A stretch of 64,000 nucleotides of DNA from Clostridia bacterium (GTDB lineage: Bacteria; Bacillota; Clostridia; TANB77; CAG-465): contig JAFXHJ010000021.1 of the NCBI GenBank assembly GCA_017536445.1, forward strand, positions 1-64,000, read 5' to 3'. The position numbers were made by a program, and so were the translations under genes. The notes below the pieces were generated by a model. That model worked only from the letters and a program-made list of their open reading frames with translations. It did no database searches and was not told where the DNA came from. Positions 26,071 through 34,816 of the stretch are shown piece by piece. The first letter of the stretch is position 1. Each line of letters opens with the position of its first letter.

Positions 26071-27249
26071 TTATTTGTCATTTAGAGCAACTATACCTGG
26101 AAGTTCTTTTCCTTCCATAAATTCTAGTGATGCCCCACCACCTGTTGATACGTGTGTCATTTCTTGTTCAAGGCCAGCTTTAGCAACTGCTGATGCGCTG
26201 TCTCCACCGCCAATTATTGTTTCAGCATTAGATTCTGCCATAGCTTTTGCTACTGCATTTGTTCCTGCCCCAAATTTCTTAAACTCGAATACTCCAACTG
26301 GTCCATTCCATACAACTGTTCCAGCACCTTTAATTACTTCTGTAAATAGTTCTATAGATTTAGGTCCAATATCCATACCTTGGTATCCATCTGGAATATT
26401 CATTGATTCTACTACTTTGCTATCTGCATCTTCTGCAAAGTCTACAGCAGCTACTGTATCTACTGGAAGTACTACTTTAACTCCTTTTTCTTCTGCTTTA
26501 GCAAGTATTTCTTTTGCTACTTCTATCTTGTCCTCTTCTAAGATGGAGTTACCAATAGTTCCGCCTAGAGCTTTAACGAATGTGTATGTCATTCCACCAC
26601 CTATTATTATTGTATCTACTTTTTCTAATAGGTTTAAAAGCACTGCAATTTTAGATGAAACTTTAGCTCCACCTATTATTGCTACTAGCGGTCTTTTAGG
26701 ATTATCTATTGCATCTCCTAAAGCTTTAAGTTCTTTTTCTATTAAGAATCCACATACTGCTGGTAAGTGTTTTGCAACACCCTCAGTAGAAGCATGCGCT
26801 CTATGTGCTGTTCCGAATGCATCATTTACATATATCTCTGCAAGAGATGCAAGTTCACGAGCAAACACTTCATCGTTAGCTTCTTCTTCAGCGAATCTTC
26901 TAACATTTTCTAGTAATACTACATCACCAGGTTTCATATTAGAGATAACAGCTTTAGCGTTATCTCCAATGATTTCAGGAATAAGTGTTACTGGCCTTTC
27001 TAAATATTCGCTAAGTCTTTTAGCTACTGGAGCTATTGAAAGTTTTTCTTTAGTCTTACCTATGTGAGAGCAAAGAATTACTTTCGCATTATTCTCTATT
27101 AAATAGTTTATAGTCTTTAATGATTCTCTAATTCTTTTATCGTTAGTTATTGTAGTTTTCGTTTCCAAATCTAGTGGAACGTTAAAGTCTACTCTAACTA
27201 AAACTTTCTTATTAGATACATCAATATCTCTAACACTTTTTTTATTCAT
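26071..27249 (-). CDS. pgk: Phosphoglycerate kinase
   Basis: 392 aa. Transfers phosphate from 1,3-bisphosphoglycerate to ADP. Signatures: [10 protein letters not shown] near the N-terminus, [44 protein letters not shown], and [13 protein letters not shown]. It lies 28 bp after gap in the operon. Confidence 0.97.
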   Translation of the reverse strand: MNKKSVRDIDVSNKKVLVRVDFNVPLDLETKTTITNDKRIRESLKTINYLIENNAKVILCSHIGKTKEKLSIAPVAKRLSEYLERPVTLIPEIIGDNAKAVISNMKPGDVVLLENVRRFAEEEANDEVFARELASLAEIYVNDAFGTAHRAHASTEGVAKHLPAVCGFLIEKELKALGDAIDNPKRPLVAIIGGAKVSSKIAVLLNLLEKVDTIIIGGGMTYTFVKALGGTIGNSILEEDKIEVAKEILAKAEEKGVKVVLPVDTVAAVDFAEDADSKVVESMNIPDGYQGMDIGPKSIELFTEVIKGAGTVVWNGPVGVFEFKKFGAGTNAVAKAMAESNAETIIGGGDSASAVAKAGLEQEMTHVSTGGGASLEFMEGKELPGIVALNDK

Positions 27250-27277
27250 ATATTTTTATCCTCTTAAATCTAACCTC

Positions 27278-28300
<1,023 letters not shown>

Positions 28301-28317
28301 TTAAATTGGCTAACTAT

Positions 28318-28346
28318 ATTTTATATCACTAATATTTATTTTGCAA
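28318..28346 (-). promoter_or_regulatory. Promoter of the glycolytic operon
   Basis: Minus strand: TTGCAA (28346-28341), 17 bp, TAAAAT (28323-28318), 29 bp before the gap ATG. An inverted repeat, ATAACTTA/TAAGTTAT (28363-28384), lies just upstream of the -35 and could bind a regulator. Confidence 0.6.
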
Positions 28347-28403
28347 TAGTTGTGGGAATTTTATAACTTATTTTTTTAAGTTATTTTTCCATTGTTTAAA
28401 TGC

Positions 28404-28436
28404 AAAAAAGCAGGGGTGTGTTTATCCCTGCTTTGT
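28404..28436 (-). terminator. Terminator of the Mrr-like gene
   Basis: A 9 bp perfect stem (aaagcaggg/ccctgcttt) with flanking A/T runs, after the stop of the gene at 28458. Confidence 0.75.
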
Positions 28437-28457
28437 TTATTGTTATAGTTATTATAA

Positions 28458-30224
28458 TTACTTTTCTAAAATCTTATTTGCATATTCTTTAAGTTTTATT
28501 TTATCCACAAGTTGTATTTTATTTTCTTTTGCTTGCTCAATTGCCTGTTTAGTAAACAAATTGTTTGTTGCAATAATTCCTTTACTAACTTTTTGCGTTT
28601 CTTTTAATTTCAACATTTCTTTAACAATTTTAACCCCAACATTAACTTCTGAGCATTTAAACAATATTAAATATTTTGTATTTCCTTTTTGTACAACAAT
28701 CGCATCTTTTTTTAAATCTGTTTCACATACTTTATAACCCAAATCACTATATATATTTATTATATATCTCTTAAGTTCTTCATCATCTTTTATGTAAGTC
28801 CAAGCTACTTTTTGTTCTTTTGATAAATCTCCTTTTAAAAGTCTATCTCGTTCTTTTTCAGCACTCGCTATTTTTTCTTTTAATTCTCTTTTACTTATAA
28901 TCTTATATGATACTTCATCTATGTTTCTAACTATATCAATTTTATCTTCTTTTTCCATATTATTTGTTTCGTTCAAAATCTTCACAATCCAATATATTAC
29001 GTCTTTTTCCAACATTTTATCTATGTCATTCACCATATAATTTACAAGTTGCTGTTTAGTTTTAATATTAACTGCTTCTTTTATATTAATCTTTTTGGGT
29101 TCATCCTTTTCTATTAATACAATAATTTTTTCTATATCTTCTTTCGTTATTTTTTTACCAGTTACATCTTTATATAAAACTTGATATAAAGAATATATTT
29201 TTTCTACAATATATTCTTTATCGCATTTGCCATTCTTCAAATTATTATATATTTTCATCAACTCTTCATTTGCGATAAATGGTTTATATACATTTTCATA
29301 AAACTCAATATGGAATTTAAATTTATATGCATAAAGATTAATATCTTTAACATAATTTTCTAAATCATTTAAAGATACTTTTCGGCTATTTTTAGATGCT
29401 CCTTTTTTTGTTGTTTGACTCCTTACAAGAGTTTCAATATTTTCATTTACATTAAATCTTATACCTGTTTCATCCAACCATGTCTCAAAAGTTTCTATAT
29501 ATTTATAATTATCCAATATAAGTTTAGATCTATATAATTCTATCGTTAAATTATTCTCTTCTAAATCTGCTTCAGAAGCTATTAAGAAATCAAAAAACAA
29601 GGTTTTAAAATTTTCTTTTGTGAAAAATATTTTTTCTATTTCACTTAATTGCGCGCTATTCTTCTCACTACTTTCAGAATATCTATTAAATTCATTTAAA
29701 ATATCATTATATAACAATAATATTATTGGATTTTTTATAATATATTCCAAACATCTTATTTCAGTTTCTTTTCTATACGCCGCGTATTGTTCTTGCTTTT
29801 CCACCATTTGTTTTAGCAACGTCTCTTTTGCTTTTTCTCGTTCTATTTTTGCTTTTTCTATTTGTTGTTTTTCTTTTTCTTCTCGTTCTTTAATTTCGTT
29901 ATAAATTCGCGTATTGTTAGCAATTATATTTTTTTCTTTTCCCAAGCCAAAGATAGTAACTAAAGCAAATAAAAAACATATTGTAGCAAGTACCCACATT
30001 ATAGCAGAAAATGCATATAGAGTTTCATCTGCATTCACAAATATAAAACCACTAATAGAAAGGAATATTCCACATCCAATTTGACTTTTTGTATTTTTAT
30101 TATATTTAGCTATTACGTTTTCCTTACAAAACTCACATTTACTATTTATGCAAACACTTTGCTGAAAACAATTTGGGCAACATATCTTTTGCATCACATC
30201 ATTATTACAATTATTATTTTTCAT
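28458..30224 (-). CDS. Zinc-ribbon membrane protein with C-terminal Mrr-like nuclease domain
   Basis: 588 aa from the ATG at 30224; GGTGAG just before it is the RBS, so the longer TTG start is unlikely. The N-terminus has a zinc-ribbon-like CCPNC...CEFC (~14-40) and two membrane helices (~50-95). These are followed by a Lys/Glu-rich coiled coil and a long helical region. The last ~105 residues look like the restriction-endonuclease-like Mrr fold: LGYKVCETDLKKDAIVVQ, then YLILFKCSE, then KGIIATNNLFTKQAIEQA and IQLVDKIKLKEY. The usual catalytic Q/E-x-K appears as L-F-K, so activity is uncertain. It is a lone gene with no methylase nearby. Confidence 0.65.
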   Translation of the reverse strand: MKNNNCNNDVMQKICCPNCFQQSVCINSKCEFCKENVIAKYNKNTKSQIGCGIFLSISGFIFVNADETLYAFSAIMWVLATICFLFALVTIFGLGKEKNIIANNTRIYNEIKEREEKEKQQIEKAKIEREKAKETLLKQMVEKQEQYAAYRKETEIRCLEYIIKNPIILLLYNDILNEFNRYSESSEKNSAQLSEIEKIFFTKENFKTLFFDFLIASEADLEENNLTIELYRSKLILDNYKYIETFETWLDETGIRFNVNENIETLVRSQTTKKGASKNSRKVSLNDLENYVKDINLYAYKFKFHIEFYENVYKPFIANEELMKIYNNLKNGKCDKEYIVEKIYSLYQVLYKDVTGKKITKEDIEKIIVLIEKDEPKKINIKEAVNIKTKQQLVNYMVNDIDKMLEKDVIYWIVKILNETNNMEKEDKIDIVRNIDEVSYKIISKRELKEKIASAEKERDRLLKGDLSKEQKVAWTYIKDDEELKRYIINIYSDLGYKVCETDLKKDAIVVQKGNTKYLILFKCSEVNVGVKIVKEMLKLKETQKVSKGIIATNNLFTKQAIEQAKENKIQLVDKIKLKEYANKILEK

Positions 30225-30281
30225 TTTACTCACCAACTATTTATTTCATATCCGTATTATACCACTCTTTAGTATAAAATA

Positions 30282-30310
30282 AAAGTAACAGATATAATTT
30301 CTGTTACTTT
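30282..30310 (-). terminator. Terminator after the gene at 30317
   Basis: An 11 bp perfect stem (aaagtaacaga/tctgttacttt) with a 7-base loop. Confidence 0.8.
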
Positions 30311-30316
30311 ACATTT

Positions 30317-31123
30317 TTAATAATTTATTTGCTCTACTTCTATAAGATAATACGACTTGCCGTCTTTCTTTAATGTATATCTCAGAACCGGCATTTCGTC
30401 TCTATGGTCATTTATCCATATTTCTTCTTTTTCCATATCTTCATAGTTATCAAAAACATGTACTAAATCATGCCCATTTTTATCTCCTATTATTACTTGT
30501 ACTTTTGTGTTTTCAAAATCTATATCTCCATATTCATCTGTAACTACACTATCTTCATCATAGTTGTATACTCCAGATAACATATATGTATACACATAAT
30601 AATAATCTTTTGTTTCTGTTGCATTCATTAATATTTGTTTGCTAAATATTCCAACATATCCTAAAGGTATTACAGAATATGATTTAGATTCCTCATCATA
30701 GTAAAATATTGATTTACTTACATCTGGTTCTGTTACTTCTTTAGTATTTATCTTTGCATCTTTACCAAATATTTTCTTTACATATTTGTTTACATTAGCT
30801 TCAGAATAATCAAAATCCTCATCATCTGTCATTTTTTGAAGTGTTGCATCCATTATGAAAAAGCTTGAAAATGGAGCTATTTCTTCATAATATATTTTAG
30901 GTATGAAGCTATATAATTCTTCTCGCATAGCTTTTGTTACATCTTTTTCATCATCTTCTATTTTAGATGGTGCTTTACCTGTTAACTCCCCAGTACTACT
31001 ATTATTATTTGTATTTTCAGTTACTGGTGGTGTTTCTTCATTCCCAGTAAACAATAATATTCCTAAACATATAACTACTATTAATACTATTATAGATATT
31101 ATTGTTATTTTTTTCTTATCCAT
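30317..31123 (-). CDS. Hypothetical membrane-anchored protein
   Basis: 268 aa. A hydrophobic N-terminal helix (~6-26) is followed by a Thr/Asn-rich linker and an acidic secreted domain rich in Tyr, Asp and Glu (YYDEESKSYSVIPLGYVGIF). No lipobox and no recognised family. It begins 15 bp after the nuclease gene, so the two are probably co-expressed and both face outside. Confidence 0.6.
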   Translation of the reverse strand: MDKKKITIISIIVLIVVICLGILLFTGNEETPPVTENTNNNSSTGELTGKAPSKIEDDEKDVTKAMREELYSFIPKIYYEEIAPFSSFFIMDATLQKMTDDEDFDYSEANVNKYVKKIFGKDAKINTKEVTEPDVSKSIFYYDEESKSYSVIPLGYVGIFSKQILMNATETKDYYYVYTYMLSGVYNYDEDSVVTDEYGDIDFENTKVQVIIGDKNGHDLVHVFDNYEDMEKEEIWINDHRDEMPVLRYTLKKDGKSYYLIEVEQINY

Positions 31124-31138
31124 ATATTCTCCTTTATT

Positions 31139-31696
31139 TTATTCTGCCCATAAACCAACTTTATTTTCTCTTGCTTGTTTTTGTATTTCCTTAAAGTCCT
31201 CTACATATTTTACGTTTGGTGGATATGTAGCAATTTTAGCATATCCTATTTCTAATAAATGTTTGTTATACATTTCTCCATCTATATATACATATGCAAG
31301 AAGTCTTCCATACTTGTCTCTTTCTTGCACATCAAATTCTAATTTTACTTTTTTACCTGTTAACTTTGATTTAGTATAATCTGACACTAATATTCCTTCT
31401 TTAGTATTCTTAGTTTCATCTGCATGTACGCTTTCAGGTGTGTCTACTCCTATTAGTCTTACCTTTTCATCTTTACCATTAAAATCTACAACTATTGTAT
31501 CGCCATCAACAACTCTTACCACTTCGCATTCTGTTAAACCATCTACATTTATGTAAGCGTTGTTTTCTGTAACAACAGCATTATTATCTAAATATTTTTC
31601 TAAATCTATATAACCGGCTTGATCTAACACTACTAATACTAATGCTAATACCCCTGTTATTATTCCGCTTATTAATTTCTTTTGTTTCTTTTTCAT
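31139..31696 (-). CDS. Secreted or membrane-anchored thermonuclease (SNase family)
   Basis: 185 aa. An N-terminal hydrophobic signal or anchor (~8-26) is followed by a staphylococcal-nuclease domain: VVDGDTIVVDFNG, VRLIGVDTPES, and ERDKYGRLLAYVYIDG. These contain the Ca2+-binding Asp residues and the catalytic Arg/Glu pair expected for the family. It degrades DNA and RNA outside the cell. It is the first gene of a pair with the protein at 30317. Confidence 0.92.
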   Translation of the reverse strand: MKKKQKKLISGIITGVLALVLVVLDQAGYIDLEKYLDNNAVVTENNAYINVDGLTECEVVRVVDGDTIVVDFNGKDEKVRLIGVDTPESVHADETKNTKEGILVSDYTKSKLTGKKVKLEFDVQERDKYGRLLAYVYIDGEMYNKHLLEIGYAKIATYPPNVKYVEDFKEIQKQARENKVGLWAE

Positions 31697-31774
31697 ATTA
31701 ACCTCACATAAATACTAACATAAAAAAGTCTATATTTCAACAAAAATCGCAGTTTAACCCATTATTTAACATAA

Positions 31775-31804
31775 AAAATATAGCTAACGTATTAGCTATA
31801 TTTT
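31775..31804 (-). terminator. Terminator at the end of the papain-like gene
   Basis: A 13 bp perfect stem (aaaatatagctaa/ttagctatatttt, loop cgta) that overlaps the last codons of the gene. Confidence 0.75.
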
Positions 31805-32388
31805 CTTTTTGTTTTTGTTTTTAATTTTGCTTTTTCTATTTGTTTTAATTCTTTTTCATTAAACTTCACTCTATATCTGTAATCTCTTAAAAATCCTTTA
31901 TATATGCTCTTGTGTGGAAGTACTAAGAAATGTTCTGGTTTTATTATTTCTGGCAAGCCATCTATTATTCCAGCTTCTTTAAGTACAAGTTTTACAAACT
32001 CTGCGCAATACAAATGATTTTCTTTACTAATCTTTTTATTTATACTCACTGCAAAAAGACCTGGTATATTAAATTTGTATTTCTCTTTTTCCGCTTCCAT
32101 TTTTAATATAACTTGTTCTAACTTTGCATATTGTTCATCAGTTACTCTAACTCTTAACACTTCGCAAGTTGTATTTCTAAATCTATAAAATGTTCCACTA
32201 TGTATGTACTCGTGTACAAAACCACCAATAAAAGTATTATATGGGTTAAGTCTACCAAAGCTATACATTCTTTCTAATTCTTTATCTAACGCTATTGATA
32301 CATGTCCATATTCTTTTTTGGTATAGAACTTTACTATTCTAGATACTAGCGTTCCTGTCATTGTTAATACTATATATATACTTCTCAT
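31792..32388 (-). CDS. Permuted papain-like (YiiX-type) cysteine hydrolase
   Basis: About 198 aa from the ATG at 32388; a GTG at 32397 is also possible. GHVSIALD near residue 30 supplies the His of a permuted NlpC/P60-like active site, and HLYCAEFVKLVLKEAG near 130 the Cys. This order (His before Cys) is typical of the YiiX/permuted papain amidases. The C-terminus is very Lys-rich. No signal peptide. The substrate may be a peptidoglycan peptide or a lipid; unknown. Confidence 0.7.
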   Translation of the reverse strand: MRSIYIVLTMTGTLVSRIVKFYTKKEYGHVSIALDKELERMYSFGRLNPYNTFIGGFVHEYIHSGTFYRFRNTTCEVLRVRVTDEQYAKLEQVILKMEAEKEKYKFNIPGLFAVSINKKISKENHLYCAEFVKLVLKEAGIIDGLPEIIKPEHFLVLPHKSIYKGFLRDYRYRVKFNEKELKQIEKAKLKTKTKRKYS

Positions 32389-32425
32389 TTTTACCACTTT
32401 CTTTAAGTATGTATATTATACACAA

Positions 32426-32458
32426 AACAAGGCGAGATTTCAACAATCTCACCTTGTT
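32426..32458 (-). terminator. Terminator after the 32471 membrane gene
   Basis: A stem of 7+6 bp with one mismatch (aacaagg-gagatt / aatctc-ccttgtt). Confidence 0.75.
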
Positions 32459-32470
32459 AAGACAATATAT

Positions 32471-32809
32471 TTAGATATTTATTATACTAGAGAAAATCCA
32501 AATTAAGGTTACTCCTATTATTAATTCTAGAAGTATAGCACCCATAAATAGCCATGGGATAAAAAGTATTACCCATAATTTGCAAAACTCAGTTTTACTC
32601 TTCTTAACTGTTGCTATTATACTTAACGCTATAACAAGTGCTCCATATGGAAATATACTTAGTATTGTACATACAGGGAATCCCCCTTCAGTAACGCCAT
32701 ACCACATTATATAGTCTCCTATCATTCCTAGTAATGGTATTACAAATGATGCTATTACAAAGATTTTATCTAATATATGTAATTTTTTCTTTTTTGTTTC
32801 TTGTTCCAT
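32471..32809 (-). CDS. Small hypothetical membrane protein
   Basis: 112 aa with a Lys-rich start (MEQETKKKKLH) and three hydrophobic helices separated by short loops. No family recognised. It starts 12 bp after the alcohol dehydrogenase and is followed by a terminator, so it is probably the last gene of that transcript. Confidence 0.6.
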   Translation of the reverse strand: MEQETKKKKLHILDKIFVIASFVIPLLGMIGDYIMWYGVTEGGFPVCTILSIFPYGALVIALSIIATVKKSKTEFCKLWVILFIPWLFMGAILLELIIGVTLIWIFSSIINI

Positions 32810-32821
32810 TTTCTTCTCTAA

Positions 32822-33976
32822 TTACATAGCTTCTCTGTATAATTTGATAAAGTCTTCTTTAGTAACTTCTCTTGGGTTACCTGGCATACATGGATCTGCC
32901 ATTGCTTTTTCTGCAAGCATATCTAAATCTTCTTCTTTGCATCCAGTATCTTTAACTGTTGTAGTTATTCCAACTGTTCTAGAAAGTTCTTCTATTTTTC
33001 CTACAAATACTTCTACTGCTTGTTCATCTGTAAAGCTTAATGCTCCTATTACGCCAAGACCAGCAAGTATTTCTTTAAATCTATCTGCACATACAGCTCC
33101 ATTATATCTCATAACTGTTGGAAGTAATATTGTATTAGCTAAACCGTGTGGTGTATCATATACAGCACCTAATTGGTGAGCCATTGAGTGAACTATTCCA
33201 AGTCCAACATTTGAGAATCCCATACCAGCTATATATTGAGCAAGAGCCATTTTTTCTACTGCTTTTGGATCTTTTTCATTTACAGCTGCTGGTAAATATT
33301 TAAATATTAATTTAATAGCTTGCATGTGGAACATGTCAGACATAGTATTGTGTCCTTTAGTAATATATCCTTCTACAGCGTGTGTTAATGCATCCATACC
33401 TGTTGAAGCTGCTATAGATTTTGGAAGTGTTTCCATAAGTTCAGAGTCTACTATTGCAAGAAGTGGTATATCGTTAGGGTCTACACAAACCATTTTAACT
33501 TCTCTATCCTCATCAGTTATTACATAGTTTATTGTAACTTCTGCTGCAGTACCATGAGTTGTTGGAAGTGCAACCATTGCCATACCTCTATTTTTAGTAT
33601 TAGATACTCCTTCTAGTGATACAACATCTGCTCTATCTGGGTTAGTCATTATTATTGAAATACCCTTAGCTGTATCCATTACAGATCCACCACCTACTGC
33701 AACTATTACATCTGCACCTGATGCTTTGCATACTGCTACACCATCTTGTACATTTTTAACAGTTGGGTTTGGTTTAATATCTGCATAAGTATCATAAGGG
33801 ATTCCTGCTGTATCTAAAACAGCACTAACTTTACCAGCAACACCACAATCTAAAAGAGTTTTATCTGTTACAAATAATACTTTTTTGTATCCTCTATTAG
33901 TTATTTCACTTGCTAATACTTCTCTTGAACCTCTACCAAAATGTGAAGTTTCATTTAAAACAAATCTTTCTGACAT
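32822..33976 (-). CDS. Iron-containing alcohol dehydrogenase (group III)
   Basis: 384 aa of the FucO / 1,3-propanediol dehydrogenase type. The NAD(P)-binding GGGSVMDTAKG, the PTTHGTAAEVT loop and the iron ligands (Asp/His in TGMDALTHAVEGY, HSMAHQLGAVYDTPHG) are all visible. It reduces an aldehyde to an alcohol or the reverse. The exact substrate cannot be told from sequence, but the neighbouring adhE suggests ethanol or short-chain alcohol metabolism. It is 78 bp behind the kinase-like gene, in a gap containing a GTAC-N4-GTAC repeat. Confidence 0.92.
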   Translation of the reverse strand: MSERFVLNETSHFGRGSREVLASEITNRGYKKVLFVTDKTLLDCGVAGKVSAVLDTAGIPYDTYADIKPNPTVKNVQDGVAVCKASGADVIVAVGGGSVMDTAKGISIIMTNPDRADVVSLEGVSNTKNRGMAMVALPTTHGTAAEVTINYVITDEDREVKMVCVDPNDIPLLAIVDSELMETLPKSIAASTGMDALTHAVEGYITKGHNTMSDMFHMQAIKLIFKYLPAAVNEKDPKAVEKMALAQYIAGMGFSNVGLGIVHSMAHQLGAVYDTPHGLANTILLPTVMRYNGAVCADRFKEILAGLGVIGALSFTDEQAVEVFVGKIEELSRTVGITTTVKDTGCKEEDLDMLAEKAMADPCMPGNPREVTKEDFIKLYREAM

Positions 33977-34054
33977 ATCTTATTCCTCCTTATTTACATC
34001 AAAAATATATAATAACGTACCTAAGTACAATTATCCGAATTTATTACTACTTTA

Positions 34055-34816
34055 TTATTGGAAATCTACTACATTTATCCAACGTCTTAAAAATTCTTGT
34101 TCTTCTTCTATTCCTTTAGTAAGCTGAGTTGCTGCAACTATTGGAATCCATCTTCTAATATGAGTTTTTTCTATTCCACTTTTTTCTGAGAATAGTTCTA
34201 AATATTTGTCTGCTAGTTCCTCTTTACCTTGTATTGAGAATAAAAGGAATGTTCTTGCAGCATCCCCAGATGCGTTACCCTGAGTTGCATGTGACCAATC
34301 TAGTACATATGCATCACCTTTTTCTGTGATTATTATATTACTTGGATTGAAGTCTCCATGGCAAAGTTTAGCATGGTTTTTCATACCTTCTAACCTTTGT
34401 TCTAGTTCATATTTAGTTGCATCATCTATAAGATTAGTATCTTTTAATTTTTTACTAAACTTGTCCTTCATCCTACTAAGTAAAGGAACTCTTTTAGATA
34501 ATACACTTAATTGAAGATTTACAAATATATCTAGATAATTATCCATTTTTTCTGGATGTTTATCCATAAGTTCAGCTAGCGTAGTACCTGAAACATATTC
34601 AGATACTAGTGCCCAACCTTCTTTTATCTTTGTAACTTCCAATAGTTTTGGAATATTTAAGTCTGTAGCTTCTTCTACTCTTGCTTGATTTAATGCTTCG
34701 TTTAATATATTAGATTTAGGGTGTTTCTTTTCGAATAATTTTATTACTCTATCTCCATCTCTATATATTGTTTTATTTTTTCTTTCCGCTAATGTTCTAA
34801 CAATTTTTACTGCCAT
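34055..34816 (-). CDS. Aminoglycoside-phosphotransferase-like kinase coupled to adhE
   Basis: 253 aa with the APH/choline kinase fold: a Lys-containing N-lobe (RVIKLFEKK), the catalytic loop CHGDFNPSNIIIT, and the metal Asp in YVLDWSHATQG. Relatives phosphorylate small molecules, including but not mainly antibiotics. The gene's ATG overlaps the adhE stop (TAATG), so it is made from the same message at a coupled rate. What it phosphorylates is unknown. Resistance is only one possibility and not well supported by the location. Confidence 0.8.
   Translation of the reverse strand: MAVKIVRTLAERKNKTIYRDGDRVIKLFEKKHPKSNILNEALNQARVEEATDLNIPKLLEVTKIKEGWALVSEYVSGTTLAELMDKHPEKMDNYLDIFVNLQLSVLSKRVPLLSRMKDKFSKKLKDTNLIDDATKYELEQRLEGMKNHAKLCHGDFNPSNIIITEKGDAYVLDWSHATQGNASGDAARTFLLFSIQGKEELADKYLELFSEKSGIEKTHIRRWIPIVAATQLTKGIEEEQEFLRRWINVVDFQ

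Noticed and set aside
26075-27067. 330 aa open frame on the plus strand opposite pgk
   Set aside because: Shadow of the pgk coding frame: no RBS, Ser/Pro/Thr-rich translation of antisense codons and no known domain.
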